Origin: an uncultured Acidobacteriota bacterium
GTDB lineage: Bacteria > Acidobacteriota > Vicinamibacteria > Vicinamibacterales > CAVVIG01
NCBI GenBank assembly: GCA_902825985.1
Contig: CADEDC010000001.1
Location: 121,228 to 185,227 of the forward strand
Length of the DNA: 64,000 bases
Direction: 5' to 3'
Under the pieces are notes generated by a model. The model was not told the origin of the DNA and did not search any database. It saw only the letters and a program-made list of their open reading frames with translations. Shown here in pieces: positions 1 through 8,430 of the stretch. Position 1 is the first letter of the stretch, and the number at the start of each line of letters is the position of its first letter. A program made the position numbers and the translations under genes.

Positions 1-30
1 CGAACCCGCGAACCCGGTAGACTGTGCCCC

Positions 31-732
31 GTGCGTCACATCGTTCCCTTTGGCGGCCTGCGTCCCGTTCAGGGCAAGACCCATCCGATGGTCGCCTATC
101 TTCTGGAACTGACGGGCAAGCCGCGGGCCCGTGTCGCCTTCATCCCGACGGCCACAGGCGATGCCAGCGAGACGCTGGTCAACATGTACGCCCGGTTTCC
201 GGCGGAACGGACCGAGCGGTCACATCTCGCGCTGTTCAACCGGACCGTGGACGACATCCCGTCGTACCTGCTCAGCCAGGACATCATCTGGGTGGGCGGC
301 GGCAACACCGCCAACATGCTGGCCGTGTGGCGTGTCCACGGCGTCGATCGCGCGCTGCGCGCCGCCTGGGAAGCCGGTGTCATCCTGACCGGCGGCAGCG
401 CCGGCTCGCTCTGCTGGTTCGAATGCGGCACCACCGACTCGTTCAGCCTTTCCCGGTTGGCGCCGCTGCACGATGGGCTGGGCTTCCTGCCGGGCAGCCA
501 CTGTCCGCACTACGACGGCGAAGAGCAGCGGCGGCCGCTGTACCACGCCCTCATCGCCGACGGCTTCCCGTCCGGCTACGCGCTGGACGACGATGCGGCG
601 ATCCATTTCGAAGGGCAGGAGGTACGCGAGGTCGTGTCGGCACGAGAGGGTGCGAGTGCCTACCGCGTCGCGTGTGTGGACGGCGTCGCTATCGAGACCC
701 GGCTGGAGCCGCGGGTGCTGCCGGCGACGTAG
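31..732 (+). CDS. pepE: Peptidase E (alpha-aspartyl dipeptidase, family S51)
   Basis: 233 aa, close to the usual length of cytoplasmic peptidase E, which hydrolyses dipeptides with N-terminal aspartate. The nucleophile elbow GGSAGS is at residues 121-126 with Ser123 as predicted nucleophile. His160 in CPHYD lies 37 residues later, the same spacing as the catalytic Ser and His of the E. coli enzyme. The GTG at 31 is chosen because a TAGACT -10 box (18-23) ends 7 nt before it and no Shine-Dalgarno is present, so the mRNA is probably leaderless. The 3' end overlaps the convergent amidase by 44 bp. The family call is secure; substrate range is inferred from the family. Confidence 0.88.
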   Translation: MRHIVPFGGLRPVQGKTHPMVAYLLELTGKPRARVAFIPTATGDASETLVNMYARFPAERTERSHLALFNRTVDDIPSYLLSQDIIWVGGGNTANMLAVWRVHGVDRALRAAWEAGVILTGGSAGSLCWFECGTTDSFSLSRLAPLHDGLGFLPGSHCPHYDGEEQRRPLYHALIADGFPSGYALDDDAAIHFEGQEVREVVSAREGASAYRVACVDGVAIETRLEPRVLPAT

Positions 733-2326
733 GTGCGAAGCGCGGCGGCCGGCGCGGTTGCGCCCGCCGCTCGAACGCGTGTCCCATTACCAGCAGCCGC
801 GCCTCTGACCACGCCGGACCGATGAACGAGAGGCCGACCGGCAGGCCGCCGACGAAGCCCATGGGCACGGTGAGGTGGGGATACCCGGCCACCGCCGGCA
901 GCGTCGCGGCACTGCCGCTGAAGGTGTCGCCCGTCTGCAGATTCGTCAGCCATGCCGGACCCGTCGTCGGGGCGATCAGCGCGTCGAGTCGATGGGTCGC
1001 CACCACGGCATCGAGCCCGCGCGCCGCGGCCGCCTTGACGGTCGCCTTGAGCCGGGCGTAGGCCGCGCCGTCGTGGTTGGCCGTTGCTTCGGACCGCTCG
1101 AACAGCTCCTGGCGGAAGTGCGGCATCTCGCGCGTGGCGTTCGCGGCATTGAAGGCGATGAGCTCGGCGAGCGTGCGTGTCCGGACCGCGGCCGGCGTCG
1201 TGGCCAGGTAGGCGTTGATTTCGGTGCGGAAGTCGGTGAGCAGCACCGTCAGCTCGTCCGCCGCGATGCGTTCGAGATCCGGGAACGTGTCGATGTTCAC
1301 GACGACGGCGCCACCGGCTTCCAGCTGCGCCACGGCGGAGGTGAAGATCGCGTCGACGGCCGGGTCGTAGCCCATCAGAAAGCGGAGGACGCCGAGACGC
1401 GTGCCGTTGAGCCCGGTGTCGCCCGCCGCGGCGACGGCCGCGGCGTAGTCGGTGCGCCGTGCGTCGGCCTCCCGGGTGGCGGGATCCTGGTCGTCGCTGC
1501 CGGCAATCGCTGTCAGGATGACGGCTGCGTCTGCGACGGTTCGCGTCATCGGGCCGGCGGTGTCCTGCGCCGCCGTGATCGGGATGACGTGGCGCCGCGA
1601 CACCAGTCCGACCGTCGGTTTGAGCCCGACGAGGCCGTTGATGGCAGCCGGACAGGTGACCGAACCGTCTGTTTCCGTCCCAATCGCCGCCGCCACCAGG
1701 CTGGCGGCGACCGCTACGCCGCTGCCGGAACTCGATCCGCAGGCATTGCGATCCAGCGCGTACGGATTCCTCGTCAGCCCGCCGACGGCGCTCCACCCGC
1801 TGGTCGATGTCGTCGATCGGAAGTTGGCCCACTCACTGAGGTTCGTCTTCGCGAGCACGATAGCGCCGGCGTCCTTGAGACGCGCGACGAGCGGCGCCTC
1901 GCGTCCGGTCACGTTCGCCGCGAGCGCCAGGGACCCGGCGGTGGTCGGCAACCCGCCAGCCATCTCGATGTTGTCCTTGATGGCGATCGGAATGCCGTGC
2001 AGCGGCCCGCGCAGCCGTCCCGCGGCGCGCTCCTCATCGAGCCGGCGCGCCTCGGCGCCGGCCTCGGCGTTGATGGCCAGGACGCTGCCGAGTGCCGGAC
2101 CGCCACTGTCGAGATCGCGGATGCGCCTGAGATACAGGTCGACGAGCGCCGCCGAAGTCACCCGTAACCCGGTCAAGTCGCGCTGCAACGCGGCCAGCGA
2201 CACGTCGTCGACGTCGTACGGAGGCGGCGGTACTGGTGACGGCACAGGTGCGCACGCGGCCGCTGTCGTCACGAGCAGGGCGACCGCCAAGGAGACGCCG
2301 GGGCGCCGTGACCTCGCTGAACGCAT
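689..2326 (-). CDS. Amidase-signature hydrolase, lipoprotein or secreted
   Basis: 545 aa. A basic N-terminus and hydrophobic stretch end in a lipobox-like TAAAC around residue 25, so export and lipid anchoring are likely. The amidase-signature triad is visible: Lys117 in IAIKDN, Ser198 in the glycine/serine-rich GSSSGSG loop and Ser222 in GSVTCPAA, with the expected 24-residue Ser-Ser spacing. The loop is slightly divergent from the usual GGSSGGSG. An in-frame ATG exists at 2545, but the start at 2326 gives a clean signal peptide and has a TACGAT -10 box only 7 nt upstream. Divergent from the SDR gene with a 57-bp gap. The substrate amide cannot be told from sequence; it is more like outer-face amidases than GatA. 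Confidence 0.87.
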   Translation of the reverse strand: MRSARSRRPGVSLAVALLVTTAAACAPVPSPVPPPPYDVDDVSLAALQRDLTGLRVTSAALVDLYLRRIRDLDSGGPALGSVLAINAEAGAEARRLDEERAAGRLRGPLHGIPIAIKDNIEMAGGLPTTAGSLALAANVTGREAPLVARLKDAGAIVLAKTNLSEWANFRSTTSTSGWSAVGGLTRNPYALDRNACGSSSGSGVAVAASLVAAAIGTETDGSVTCPAAINGLVGLKPTVGLVSRRHVIPITAAQDTAGPMTRTVADAAVILTAIAGSDDQDPATREADARRTDYAAAVAAAGDTGLNGTRLGVLRFLMGYDPAVDAIFTSAVAQLEAGGAVVVNIDTFPDLERIAADELTVLLTDFRTEINAYLATTPAAVRTRTLAELIAFNAANATREMPHFRQELFERSEATANHDGAAYARLKATVKAAAARGLDAVVATHRLDALIAPTTGPAWLTNLQTGDTFSGSAATLPAVAGYPHLTVPMGFVGGLPVGLSFIGPAWSEARLLVMGHAFERRAQPRRPPRFAPTSPAAPAAPAGSR

Positions 2327-2383
2327 GCCGATGATCGTAACATCTGGTCGGCGTGCCCCCACCGGACGCGCGGAGAGGACGGC

Positions 2384-3139
2384 ATGGATCTGGAACTGAC
2401 GGGCAAGCGGGCCATTGTCACCGGCGCGACAAAGGGCATCGGGCGGCGCATTGCGGAACGGCTGGTGCGGGAAGGAGCGTCGGTCGCCATCTGTGCCCGC
2501 CAGGCCGCCGACGTCGATGCCGCCGTTCACGCACTGCGCGCCCACGGCACCGCCGTCTGGGGCAAGGCCTGCGATGTGGCCGACGGCGACGCGTATGTGG
2601 GTTGGATCGAGGAGGCGATGGCGGCGCTCGGCGGCGTCGACATCTTCATCCCGAACGTCACCGCCGGCGGCGGACGGACGCCGGTCGAGCAGTGGCGGGC
2701 GAACTTCGAGGTCGACGTACTGGGTACCGTGCGCGGCTGCGACGCCGTCATCCCGAGGATGCGCGCCGGCGCGTCGATCGTGGCCATCGGAACGACCGCC
2801 GCCGTCGAGACCTTCATGGGTCCCAATGCCTACAACGCGATGAAAGCGGCCCTCATCACCTACACGAAACAGCTCAGCCAGGCGGTTGGCCCCCAGGGGA
2901 TTCGTGTCAACCTGGTCTCACCCGGACCAATCGAGTTCCCCGGCGGCGCCTGGGCGCGCATCCGCGAGACCATGCCGGATCTCTTCGAGCGGATGCAGGC
3001 CCTCGAGCCGATGGGTCGGATGGGACGGCCGGAGGAGGTCGCGGACGTGGTGGCGTTTCTCGCCAGCGATCGCGCCAGCTGGGTGACCGGCGTCAATCTG
3101 ATCGTCGATGGCGGCTTCACGAAACGCGTGGCGTTCTGA
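2384..3139 (+). CDS. Short-chain dehydrogenase/reductase (SDR)
   Basis: 251 aa, classical SDR length. The Rossmann cofactor motif TGATKGIG is at residues 13-20, the catalytic Tyr150/Lys154 pair is YNAMK, and the PGP and NLIVDGG motifs follow. Two motif positions are atypical: the serine normally 13 residues before the catalytic Tyr is Thr137, and the usual NNAG reads NVTA. It probably reduces or oxidises a keto/hydroxy substrate with NAD(P)H, like the FabG-related branch, but the substrate is not predictable. A short purine-rich GAGAGGA lies before the ATG. The last 23 bp overlap the convergent permease gene. Confidence 0.85.
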   Translation: MDLELTGKRAIVTGATKGIGRRIAERLVREGASVAICARQAADVDAAVHALRAHGTAVWGKACDVADGDAYVGWIEEAMAALGGVDIFIPNVTAGGGRTPVEQWRANFEVDVLGTVRGCDAVIPRMRAGASIVAIGTTAAVETFMGPNAYNAMKAALITYTKQLSQAVGPQGIRVNLVSPGPIEFPGGAWARIRETMPDLFERMQALEPMGRMGRPEEVADVVAFLASDRASWVTGVNLIVDGGFTKRVAF

Positions 3140-4253
3140 TCGCGATCAACTGCTCGACTTCACGATATTCCCGCCACTGCCGACGCGCCACCCGGAGGAT
3201 GCCGACGGTGGGCACTGCGAGACAGACGCCGACGACACCGCCAAGCGCCGCTCCCGCCCAGATGGCCGCCACCACCGCCAGCGGATGCAGGTGCATGGCA
3301 CGGCGGATCAAGCGCGGGTAGACCACGTAGTCCTGCACAATCCGCAGTCCACCGAGGAACGCCAGCACCACCGCCACCTGCCCAGGCGCGGCAACCGAAG
3401 TCGCCGAGATCGCCACCGCCAGCGGCCCGGCAATCGGGACCAGTTCGAGCAGGCCGGCGACGATGCCGAGCATGGCGGCGTTCGGCAGACGGAGGAACAC
3501 GAAGAACAGTCCGCAGACCGTGCCGATCAGCAGCGCCGAAATCGCCTGGGCGCGGGTGTACGCCGCAAGCACCATGTTCACCTGGCGGAGGAACTGGTCG
3601 GTCCGCCACTGCAGGTGCGGCGTCGGCAGGCCGCGCGCGGCCGAGCGGTGAAAGGCCTTCCAGCGCACCACGAGCACGAACGCCAGAATCGGGACGGACG
3701 CGAGCCACGGCACGATGCGGCGGCCGCTCAGGACCTCGCTCGCCACTTCGCGGACCTCCACCTCGACGCGTTCGGACAGGCCGCTGCTGAAGCGCCGCAG
3801 AAGGCCACGGGTGTGCGCATCCACGGTGAAGCGTTCGTGCCACTGCTCGGAAGCGCGGAGGCGCTGGACGAAGCGCCCCACCTGCCGCGGTACTTCGCGC
3901 GCCACGTCCGGCACCTGCGAACCGATCTTGGCACCCCAGGCCAGCCAGATCGGCACGACGATCGCGGCGACGAAGAGATAGATGATGCCGGCCGCCGCCA
4001 GCCGCGATGGACGCGATGGTCCGGGAAACCGCTCGCGGACCAGCTGCATGGGCGGCACGATCAGGTAGGCGAGCGCGATCGACAGGAAGCCGACGAGCAG
4101 CACGCCTTTCGCGGTGACCCGATCGAAGGCGATGGCGAGGACGATCAGGGCGAGGAACGTCAGGCCGAGCGCGAGCGTCCAGGTGCTCGACCGGTCAAGG
4201 GGCCCGGTCACCGCCAGTTCGTCGAGCGGCGTGGTCGGGGGACCGGAAGACAT
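3117..4253 (-). CDS. AI-2E family transporter (PerM/YdiK-like permease)
   Basis: 378 aa integral membrane protein. Hydrophobic segments lie near residues 25-65 and 85-110, followed by a charged soluble stretch (about 115-190) and then a C-terminal block of helices. This matches the AI-2E transporter family layout, whose members export autoinducer-2 or act as Na+/H+ exchangers. The GLLELVPIAGP motif typical of the family is visible in the C-terminal half. The start at 4253 has a TAGAAT box ending 5 nt upstream and also a GGAG. It lies 56 bp downstream of the ABC-F gene on the same strand. Family assignment is firm; the transported species is unknown. Confidence 0.82.
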   Translation of the reverse strand: MSSGPPTTPLDELAVTGPLDRSSTWTLALGLTFLALIVLAIAFDRVTAKGVLLVGFLSIALAYLIVPPMQLVRERFPGPSRPSRLAAAGIIYLFVAAIVVPIWLAWGAKIGSQVPDVAREVPRQVGRFVQRLRASEQWHERFTVDAHTRGLLRRFSSGLSERVEVEVREVASEVLSGRRIVPWLASVPILAFVLVVRWKAFHRSAARGLPTPHLQWRTDQFLRQVNMVLAAYTRAQAISALLIGTVCGLFFVFLRLPNAAMLGIVAGLLELVPIAGPLAVAISATSVAAPGQVAVVLAFLGGLRIVQDYVVYPRLIRRAMHLHPLAVVAAIWAGAALGGVVGVCLAVPTVGILRVARRQWREYREVEQLIAIRTPRVS

Positions 4254-4309
4254 GCTCCATTCTACGAGGCAGCCGGGTTCAGAGACGAAGAATGCCGTGC
4301 CCGCCCTGC

Positions 4310-5908
4310 CTAAGCGACCGAGCCGGCGAACTCCTCGTAGGTGCCCTTGAAGTCCTGGATCCCCTTCTGGTCGAAGTGCCAGACGCGCGTGCCGACTTCC
4401 TCGATCAGGTCCTGATCGTGGGTGACGATCAGAATCGTGCCTTCGAATTTCTGCAACGCGATGTTGAGCGCGTTGATCGATTCGAGGTCGAGATGGTTGG
4501 TCGGTTCGTCCAGCACCAGGACGTTCGGCTTCAGCAGCATGATCCGGCAGAACAGCAGCCGAGCCGTCTCGCCGCCGGAGAGGGCGTCGGTGGGCTTCAG
4601 CCCCTCCTCGCCGGTGAACAGCATCTGGCCGAGCAGCCCGTGGATGTCCTGTCGCGCCGCGTCGGGGTCGAACTGGTGGAGCCACTCGACCGCCGTCATC
4701 CCTTTCTGGATGGCGCCGGTATGGTCCTGGGGGAAGTAGCCGACCGACACCTCGTGTCCCCACCGGATGCTGCCGCTGTCGAGGTCGGCGGTGGCGCCGA
4801 TGCCAAGGTCGCCGCCGCCGATGAGCGCCTTGAGCAGCGTGGTCTTGCCGACGCCGTTGCGGCCGATGAGGACGATCTTCTCGCCGCGGTTGACGATCGC
4901 GGCGAAGTCGTCGATGACGTGGTGGCTGCCGAACGACTTGTTGACGCCGCTGCACTCCAGCGCCAGCCGGCCGGATGGCCGGTTCATCTTGAAGTTGATG
5001 TACGGACGCTGGATGTTGGAGCGCGCCAGTTGGGTCGTCTCGAGCCGCTCGACCTCCTTCCGGCGGGACTGCACCTGGCTCGACCGCGTGCCGGCCGAGA
5101 AGCGGGCGATGAAATCCTGCAGCTGCGCGATCTTCTTCTCGCGCTGGGCGTTCTGCGACTCCACCTGTGACCGGATCTGGGTCTTGGCCATGACCATGTC
5201 GTCGTAGCCGCCGGTGTAGGTGATGATGGTCTGGTAGTCGATATCCGCCGTGTGGGTCGTGACCGCGTTGAGGAAGTGACGATCGTGGGAGATGACGATC
5301 AGCGTCCCCTCGTAGCGGTTCAGGAAGTCGACCAGCCAGTGGATCGAGTCCAGGTCGAGGTGGTTCGTCGGTTCGTCCAGCAGCAGCGCCTGCGGGGTGC
5401 CGAACAGGGCCTGGGCCAGCAGCACGCGGACCTTCTGGCCGCCCTGGATTTCACCCATCTTCCGCTCGTGCAGATGATCCGGAATGTCCAGCCCCTGCAG
5501 CAGCACGGCGGCCTCGCTCTCCGCCGAGTAGCCGTCCTCCTCGCCCACGATCCCTTCGAGTTCGCCGAGCCGCATGCCCTCGTCATCGGTGAGCTCGGCC
5601 TTGGAGTAGAGGAGTTCGCGCTCCTCCAACGCGTCCCACAGCCGCCGGTTGCCCATGATGACCGTATCGATGACGCGGACGGCGTCGAAGGCGAACTGGT
5701 CCTGGCGGAGGACGCCCATTTTCTGCGGCCGAACCACGACGCCGCGCTGCGGGTCCAGCTCACCGGTCAGCAGCTTCATGAACGTCGACTTGCCGGACCC
5801 GTTGGGGCCGGTCAGACCGTAGCGGCGGCCGGACGAGAAGGTGGCGGTCACGTCCTCGAAGAGCACCTTCGAGCCGTACCGCATCGACACACCCTGAACT
5901 GAAATCAT
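4310..5908 (-). CDS. ybiT: ABC-F family ATPase, YbiT-like
   Basis: 532 aa, the same size as E. coli YbiT (about 530). Two ABC cassettes are present without membrane segments: Walker A GPNGSGKS at residues 34-41 and GRNGVGKT at 349-356, each followed by a signature (IQGGQ, then LSGGE) and a LLLDEPTNHLDL-type Walker B. The charged linker between cassettes contains an RSSQVQSRRKE stretch. ABC-F proteins bind the ribosomal E site and modulate translation, and some give antibiotic protection. An upstream ATG in frame at 5965 exists, but the start at 5908 has a purine-rich AAGGAAG ribosome site and begins right at the cassette. Confidence 0.9.
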   Translation of the reverse strand: MISVQGVSMRYGSKVLFEDVTATFSSGRRYGLTGPNGSGKSTFMKLLTGELDPQRGVVVRPQKMGVLRQDQFAFDAVRVIDTVIMGNRRLWDALEERELLYSKAELTDDEGMRLGELEGIVGEEDGYSAESEAAVLLQGLDIPDHLHERKMGEIQGGQKVRVLLAQALFGTPQALLLDEPTNHLDLDSIHWLVDFLNRYEGTLIVISHDRHFLNAVTTHTADIDYQTIITYTGGYDDMVMAKTQIRSQVESQNAQREKKIAQLQDFIARFSAGTRSSQVQSRRKEVERLETTQLARSNIQRPYINFKMNRPSGRLALECSGVNKSFGSHHVIDDFAAIVNRGEKIVLIGRNGVGKTTLLKALIGGGDLGIGATADLDSGSIRWGHEVSVGYFPQDHTGAIQKGMTAVEWLHQFDPDAARQDIHGLLGQMLFTGEEGLKPTDALSGGETARLLFCRIMLLKPNVLVLDEPTNHLDLESINALNIALQKFEGTILIVTHDQDLIEEVGTRVWHFDQKGIQDFKGTYEEFAGSVA

Positions 5909-5963
5909 CGTCTTCCTTCGAACGCGTGAACCGGGGGAAAGGGGAGCGGCGTGTTGCTCCCTC

Positions 5964-5969
5964 ATTATA
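5964..5969 (-). promoter_or_regulatory. Probable -10 box of the ABC-F gene
   Basis: On the minus strand the hexamer reads TATAAT, a perfect -10 match, about 55 nt before the ABC-F start codon. No convincing -35 was seen. The rest of the 291-bp gap (5909-6199) is very GC-rich, and I see nothing further in it beyond the ribosome-binding site of the plus-strand gene at 6200. Confidence 0.45.
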
Positions 5970-6199
5970 AATGGAGACGGGAGGCGACGGCCGACTCAGG
6001 CGCGGCGGGCCGGGCCGGGCCGCCCGGCCGGCGGGCGGATCGCCGGCTTCCCGGCCCGGATCGCGCGCTTCCGGCGCACGGCCGAGGACGTGCCAGGGAA
6101 TCCCAAGAAACGTGCGTTCGGCTCGACGGAACAGCCGTTGCTCACATCTCCACAGTGCAGAACCGGTCGCCTCCGGTTGCTGCGAGTTGGAGCACGCCG

Positions 6200-7210
6200 A
6201 TGGTCACCAGTGCCGCCCGCTCACTGGCGGTTGCGGTCGTCGTTGCGTCCGCCGCGGCCCTCGGCGAGATGACGGCCCTGGCGCCGGTGCCGGCCTCGCC
6301 GACTGCGGATGTCGGCAACCGACCGCCGGTCGCCCCGATCCGGACCGAGGCGCGCTACCGCATCGGCGGCAAGGTGCGCCTGCTGCTCTTCTGGGCGTCG
6401 CGCGACGACGTCGGCAGCGCCAGGCTGTCGTGGAGCGAGTCGGCCGGCCGGCAATCGGTGTCGTTGCTCGCCGGGTCGAACCCGGAGCGCGCCCCGAGCG
6501 GGCTGAACCAATGGATCTACCTGCGCGAGGAGTCCAGGGCCGATGGCGCGGCTGTCTTCGCCATCCGCAGCGTGACCGAGGCGGAATCGGCGCCCGAGCC
6601 GACCGCCGCGGCCCTCGACGGGCCGCTGTACACCGCAAGCTGTGCGGCCGTCCACCAGTCGATTGTCGACACCTCGGTGACGACGGTGAGCGCCGGGCCG
6701 GGGTTGACCTACCGCGCCATCGAGCCGTTGCTCGACCGGCTGGCGGCCGGGTCCGATTGGGTCGGCGAGCGGATGGCCCGTCCTGTCGGCGCCGACGTCG
6801 GCTTCCTGACCGCGCTCGGCACGCTGATGAGACAAACTCCGGCGCAGTCATCGACCGCATCGGCACGTCCGACCCGTCGCTACGTCTACAACAAGGTCCT
6901 GTACGACTTGACGTTGATGCACACCGAGCCGTTGACCGAGGTCGAGGTCGGATCTGCCGTCGTTCCGGTGCTCTGGCGCAGCCAGTTCGCCGTCCTCAAC
7001 CGCACCACCGGCAAGACGACGCGTTTCGCGGTCACCTACGTGCCGTCCCCGGATGGCGTGACGCGACCGGTCCAGATCATCTATCAACCGAACTGGTGGC
7101 TGAAGGTCGAACTGCGCCTGGACGATGCGGCAGACACTCCGCCGGATCCGGGCCACGATGCCGCCACCCTGCGCCGCATCCACGAGATCTGCGCGGTCGC
7201 AGCCGAATGA
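6200..7210 (+). CDS. Exported protein of unknown function
   Basis: 336 aa; I do not recognise a named domain. The first 20 or so residues form a plausible signal peptide with a long Ala/Val core after MVTSAARS, so it is likely periplasmic or secreted. The middle contains short beta-rich segments such as KVRLLLFW and the C-terminal half ends in a WWLKVELRLDD segment. Two overlapping frames are open here; this one is chosen because it has the signal peptide, a GGAG 7 nt before the ATG and normal composition, while the other is Arg-rich. It is followed after 16 nt by the YbaK-like gene, so the two are probably co-transcribed. Confidence 0.7.
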   Translation: MVTSAARSLAVAVVVASAAALGEMTALAPVPASPTADVGNRPPVAPIRTEARYRIGGKVRLLLFWASRDDVGSARLSWSESAGRQSVSLLAGSNPERAPSGLNQWIYLREESRADGAAVFAIRSVTEAESAPEPTAAALDGPLYTASCAAVHQSIVDTSVTTVSAGPGLTYRAIEPLLDRLAAGSDWVGERMARPVGADVGFLTALGTLMRQTPAQSSTASARPTRRYVYNKVLYDLTLMHTEPLTEVEVGSAVVPVLWRSQFAVLNRTTGKTTRFAVTYVPSPDGVTRPVQIIYQPNWWLKVELRLDDAADTPPDPGHDAATLRRIHEICAVAAE

Positions 7211-7226
7211 CCGGGAGGAGGAAGCC

Positions 7227-7700
7227 ATGACCCGCACGGCCCTGATTCACGAGTTCCTGCACGACGCGCGAGTGCCGTATGCAGTGGTGCCGCACGCCGC
7301 CGCCTACTCGGCCCAGGCGGATGCCGCGGCGATGCACGTCCCCGGCCGCGACTGGGCCAAGGTCGTGGTCTGCTTCGTCGACGATCGCCCGGTCCAGGCC
7401 GTCGTGCCGGCGACGATGGCGATCGATCTCGAGTTGTTGCTGGGACTCGCCCGCGGCGACGTGATCCGGCTGGCCCGCGAAGAGGAGCTGCGGCGGCTGT
7501 TCCCGGACTGCGAGGAGGGGGCGATGCCGCCGTTCGGCCCGCTGTACGGTCAAGAGGTCTACGTCGACGTCAACCTGGCGGGCGAACCGGCGATTGCCTT
7601 CAATGCCGGCAGCCATGTCGAAGCGATCCAGATGCGCTGGTCCGACTTCGTCGCCGCGGTACGGCCGATCGTCGGCCGGTTCGCCGTTCCGCTCGGCTGA
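7227..7700 (+). CDS. YbaK/EbsC-type aminoacyl-tRNA deacylase domain protein
   Basis: 157 aa, the normal size for a stand-alone YbaK/ProXp domain, which hydrolyses mischarged aminoacyl-tRNAs in trans. The conserved core is recognisable, with AKVVVCFVD including the invariant lysine, GDVIRLAREEEL and the Gly-rich PPFGPLYG segment. A strong GGGAGGAG ends 6 nt before the ATG. Which amino acid it clears cannot be read from the sequence. Preceded closely by the unknown exported protein gene. Confidence 0.8.
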   Translation: MTRTALIHEFLHDARVPYAVVPHAAAYSAQADAAAMHVPGRDWAKVVVCFVDDRPVQAVVPATMAIDLELLLGLARGDVIRLAREEELRRLFPDCEEGAMPPFGPLYGQEVYVDVNLAGEPAIAFNAGSHVEAIQMRWSDFVAAVRPIVGRFAVPLG

Positions 7701-7751
7701 CGACGAGCGGCGCCGCCCGTCGCCGCGCGCCGCCGGCAGCCGTCCTGCAGA

Positions 7752-8117
7752 CTAGGATTGCACCGCTTCGGGGATGGCTGGCGCGCGAAAACGCAGCGAC
7801 GTCTTCACGCCGCCACTGGACTCCACGTAGAGGGCGGCGGTCGCGCCATCGGCCAGGCGCTCGACCGTGACGCTGGTCGCCCGATGAATGGTGTGACTGA
7901 CGTGTCCGGTCTTCGACGTCATCGCCGAGATCGTGATGGCCCCGTCGGCGTCGTCGCGGTCGGCCGACACGCCGAGCAGCGGGAGCTCGTGGATCTCAGG
8001 CAGCGTGCCGATCTCCGGCGTCCAGACGTCGACGGAGATGATCCAGCCTTCGTGCAGCGTACTGAAGTCGTTCAACGCCGCCGTCCAGGCAGCGCGCGGG
8101 ATTTCGGTGATCGACAT
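7752..8117 (-). CDS. DUF5335 family protein
   Basis: 121 aa cytoplasmic protein. The EIPRAAW opening, HEGW centre, LPLLGVSAD segment and C-terminal alternating strands match my recollection of DUF5335, a family of unknown function common in Acidobacteria and other soil bacteria. The start at 8117 is preferred over an in-frame ATG 13 codons upstream because a GGGGG stretch precedes it and the family starts at this point. It lies upstream of, and divergent from, the hydrogenase operon but nothing links the two. Confidence 0.68.
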   Translation of the reverse strand: MSITEIPRAAWTAALNDFSTLHEGWIISVDVWTPEIGTLPEIHELPLLGVSADRDDADGAITISAMTSKTGHVSHTIHRATSVTVERLADGATAALYVESSGGVKTSLRFRAPAIPEAVQS

Positions 8118-8345
8118 GTGAGCCCCCGGGGATGTGGAACAGGTCCGGACGTGCACCTATCGCGAGGAGTCGAACGCAAGACGGATACCGCCCGTCGCCA
8201 CGCCGGCGCCCTGTCGAGCGGAACGTCGGGTCCGGAATCTCGTGGCTGCCGCCTGTCATCCCCGGCGCGCCGCCGGGACTCCGGCAGGCGCCCGCGGCCG
8301 CCAGCGTCGGGTCCCTGAATGAGGCCGGTTTTGCCCGGGTGGCCG

Positions 8346-8361
8346 TGGCACCGAGGTTGCT
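8346..8361 (+). promoter_or_regulatory. Sigma-54 (-24/-12) promoter of the hyb hydrogenase operon
   Basis: The sequence reads TGGCAC, C, GAGG, TTGCT and matches the RpoN consensus TGGCACRNNNNTTGCW at all defined positions except one. The GG (8347-8348) and GC (8359-8360) are separated by exactly 10 nt. The implied start of transcription, near 8372, leaves a leader of about 60 nt before hybO. RpoN control through a HoxA-type activator is well known for uptake hydrogenases. The rest of the 313-bp gap 8118-8430 shows no gene; upstream activator sites were not identified. Confidence 0.75.
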
Positions 8362-8430
8362 CACCGCACCTCAGCAGCATCCTTCTCCCGGACGCCGCAG
8401 GCTCGTAGGCTCTTCCAAGGGCAGGTCTAT

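Noticed and set aside
2327-2545. Longer amidase start at the ATG at 2545
   Set aside because: Would place 73 extra residues before the lipoprotein signal and run through the divergent SDR gene.
5971-7230. Second long plus-strand frame overlapping the unknown exported protein
   Set aside because: Arg-rich shadow composition; the chosen frame has a signal peptide and a ribosome site.
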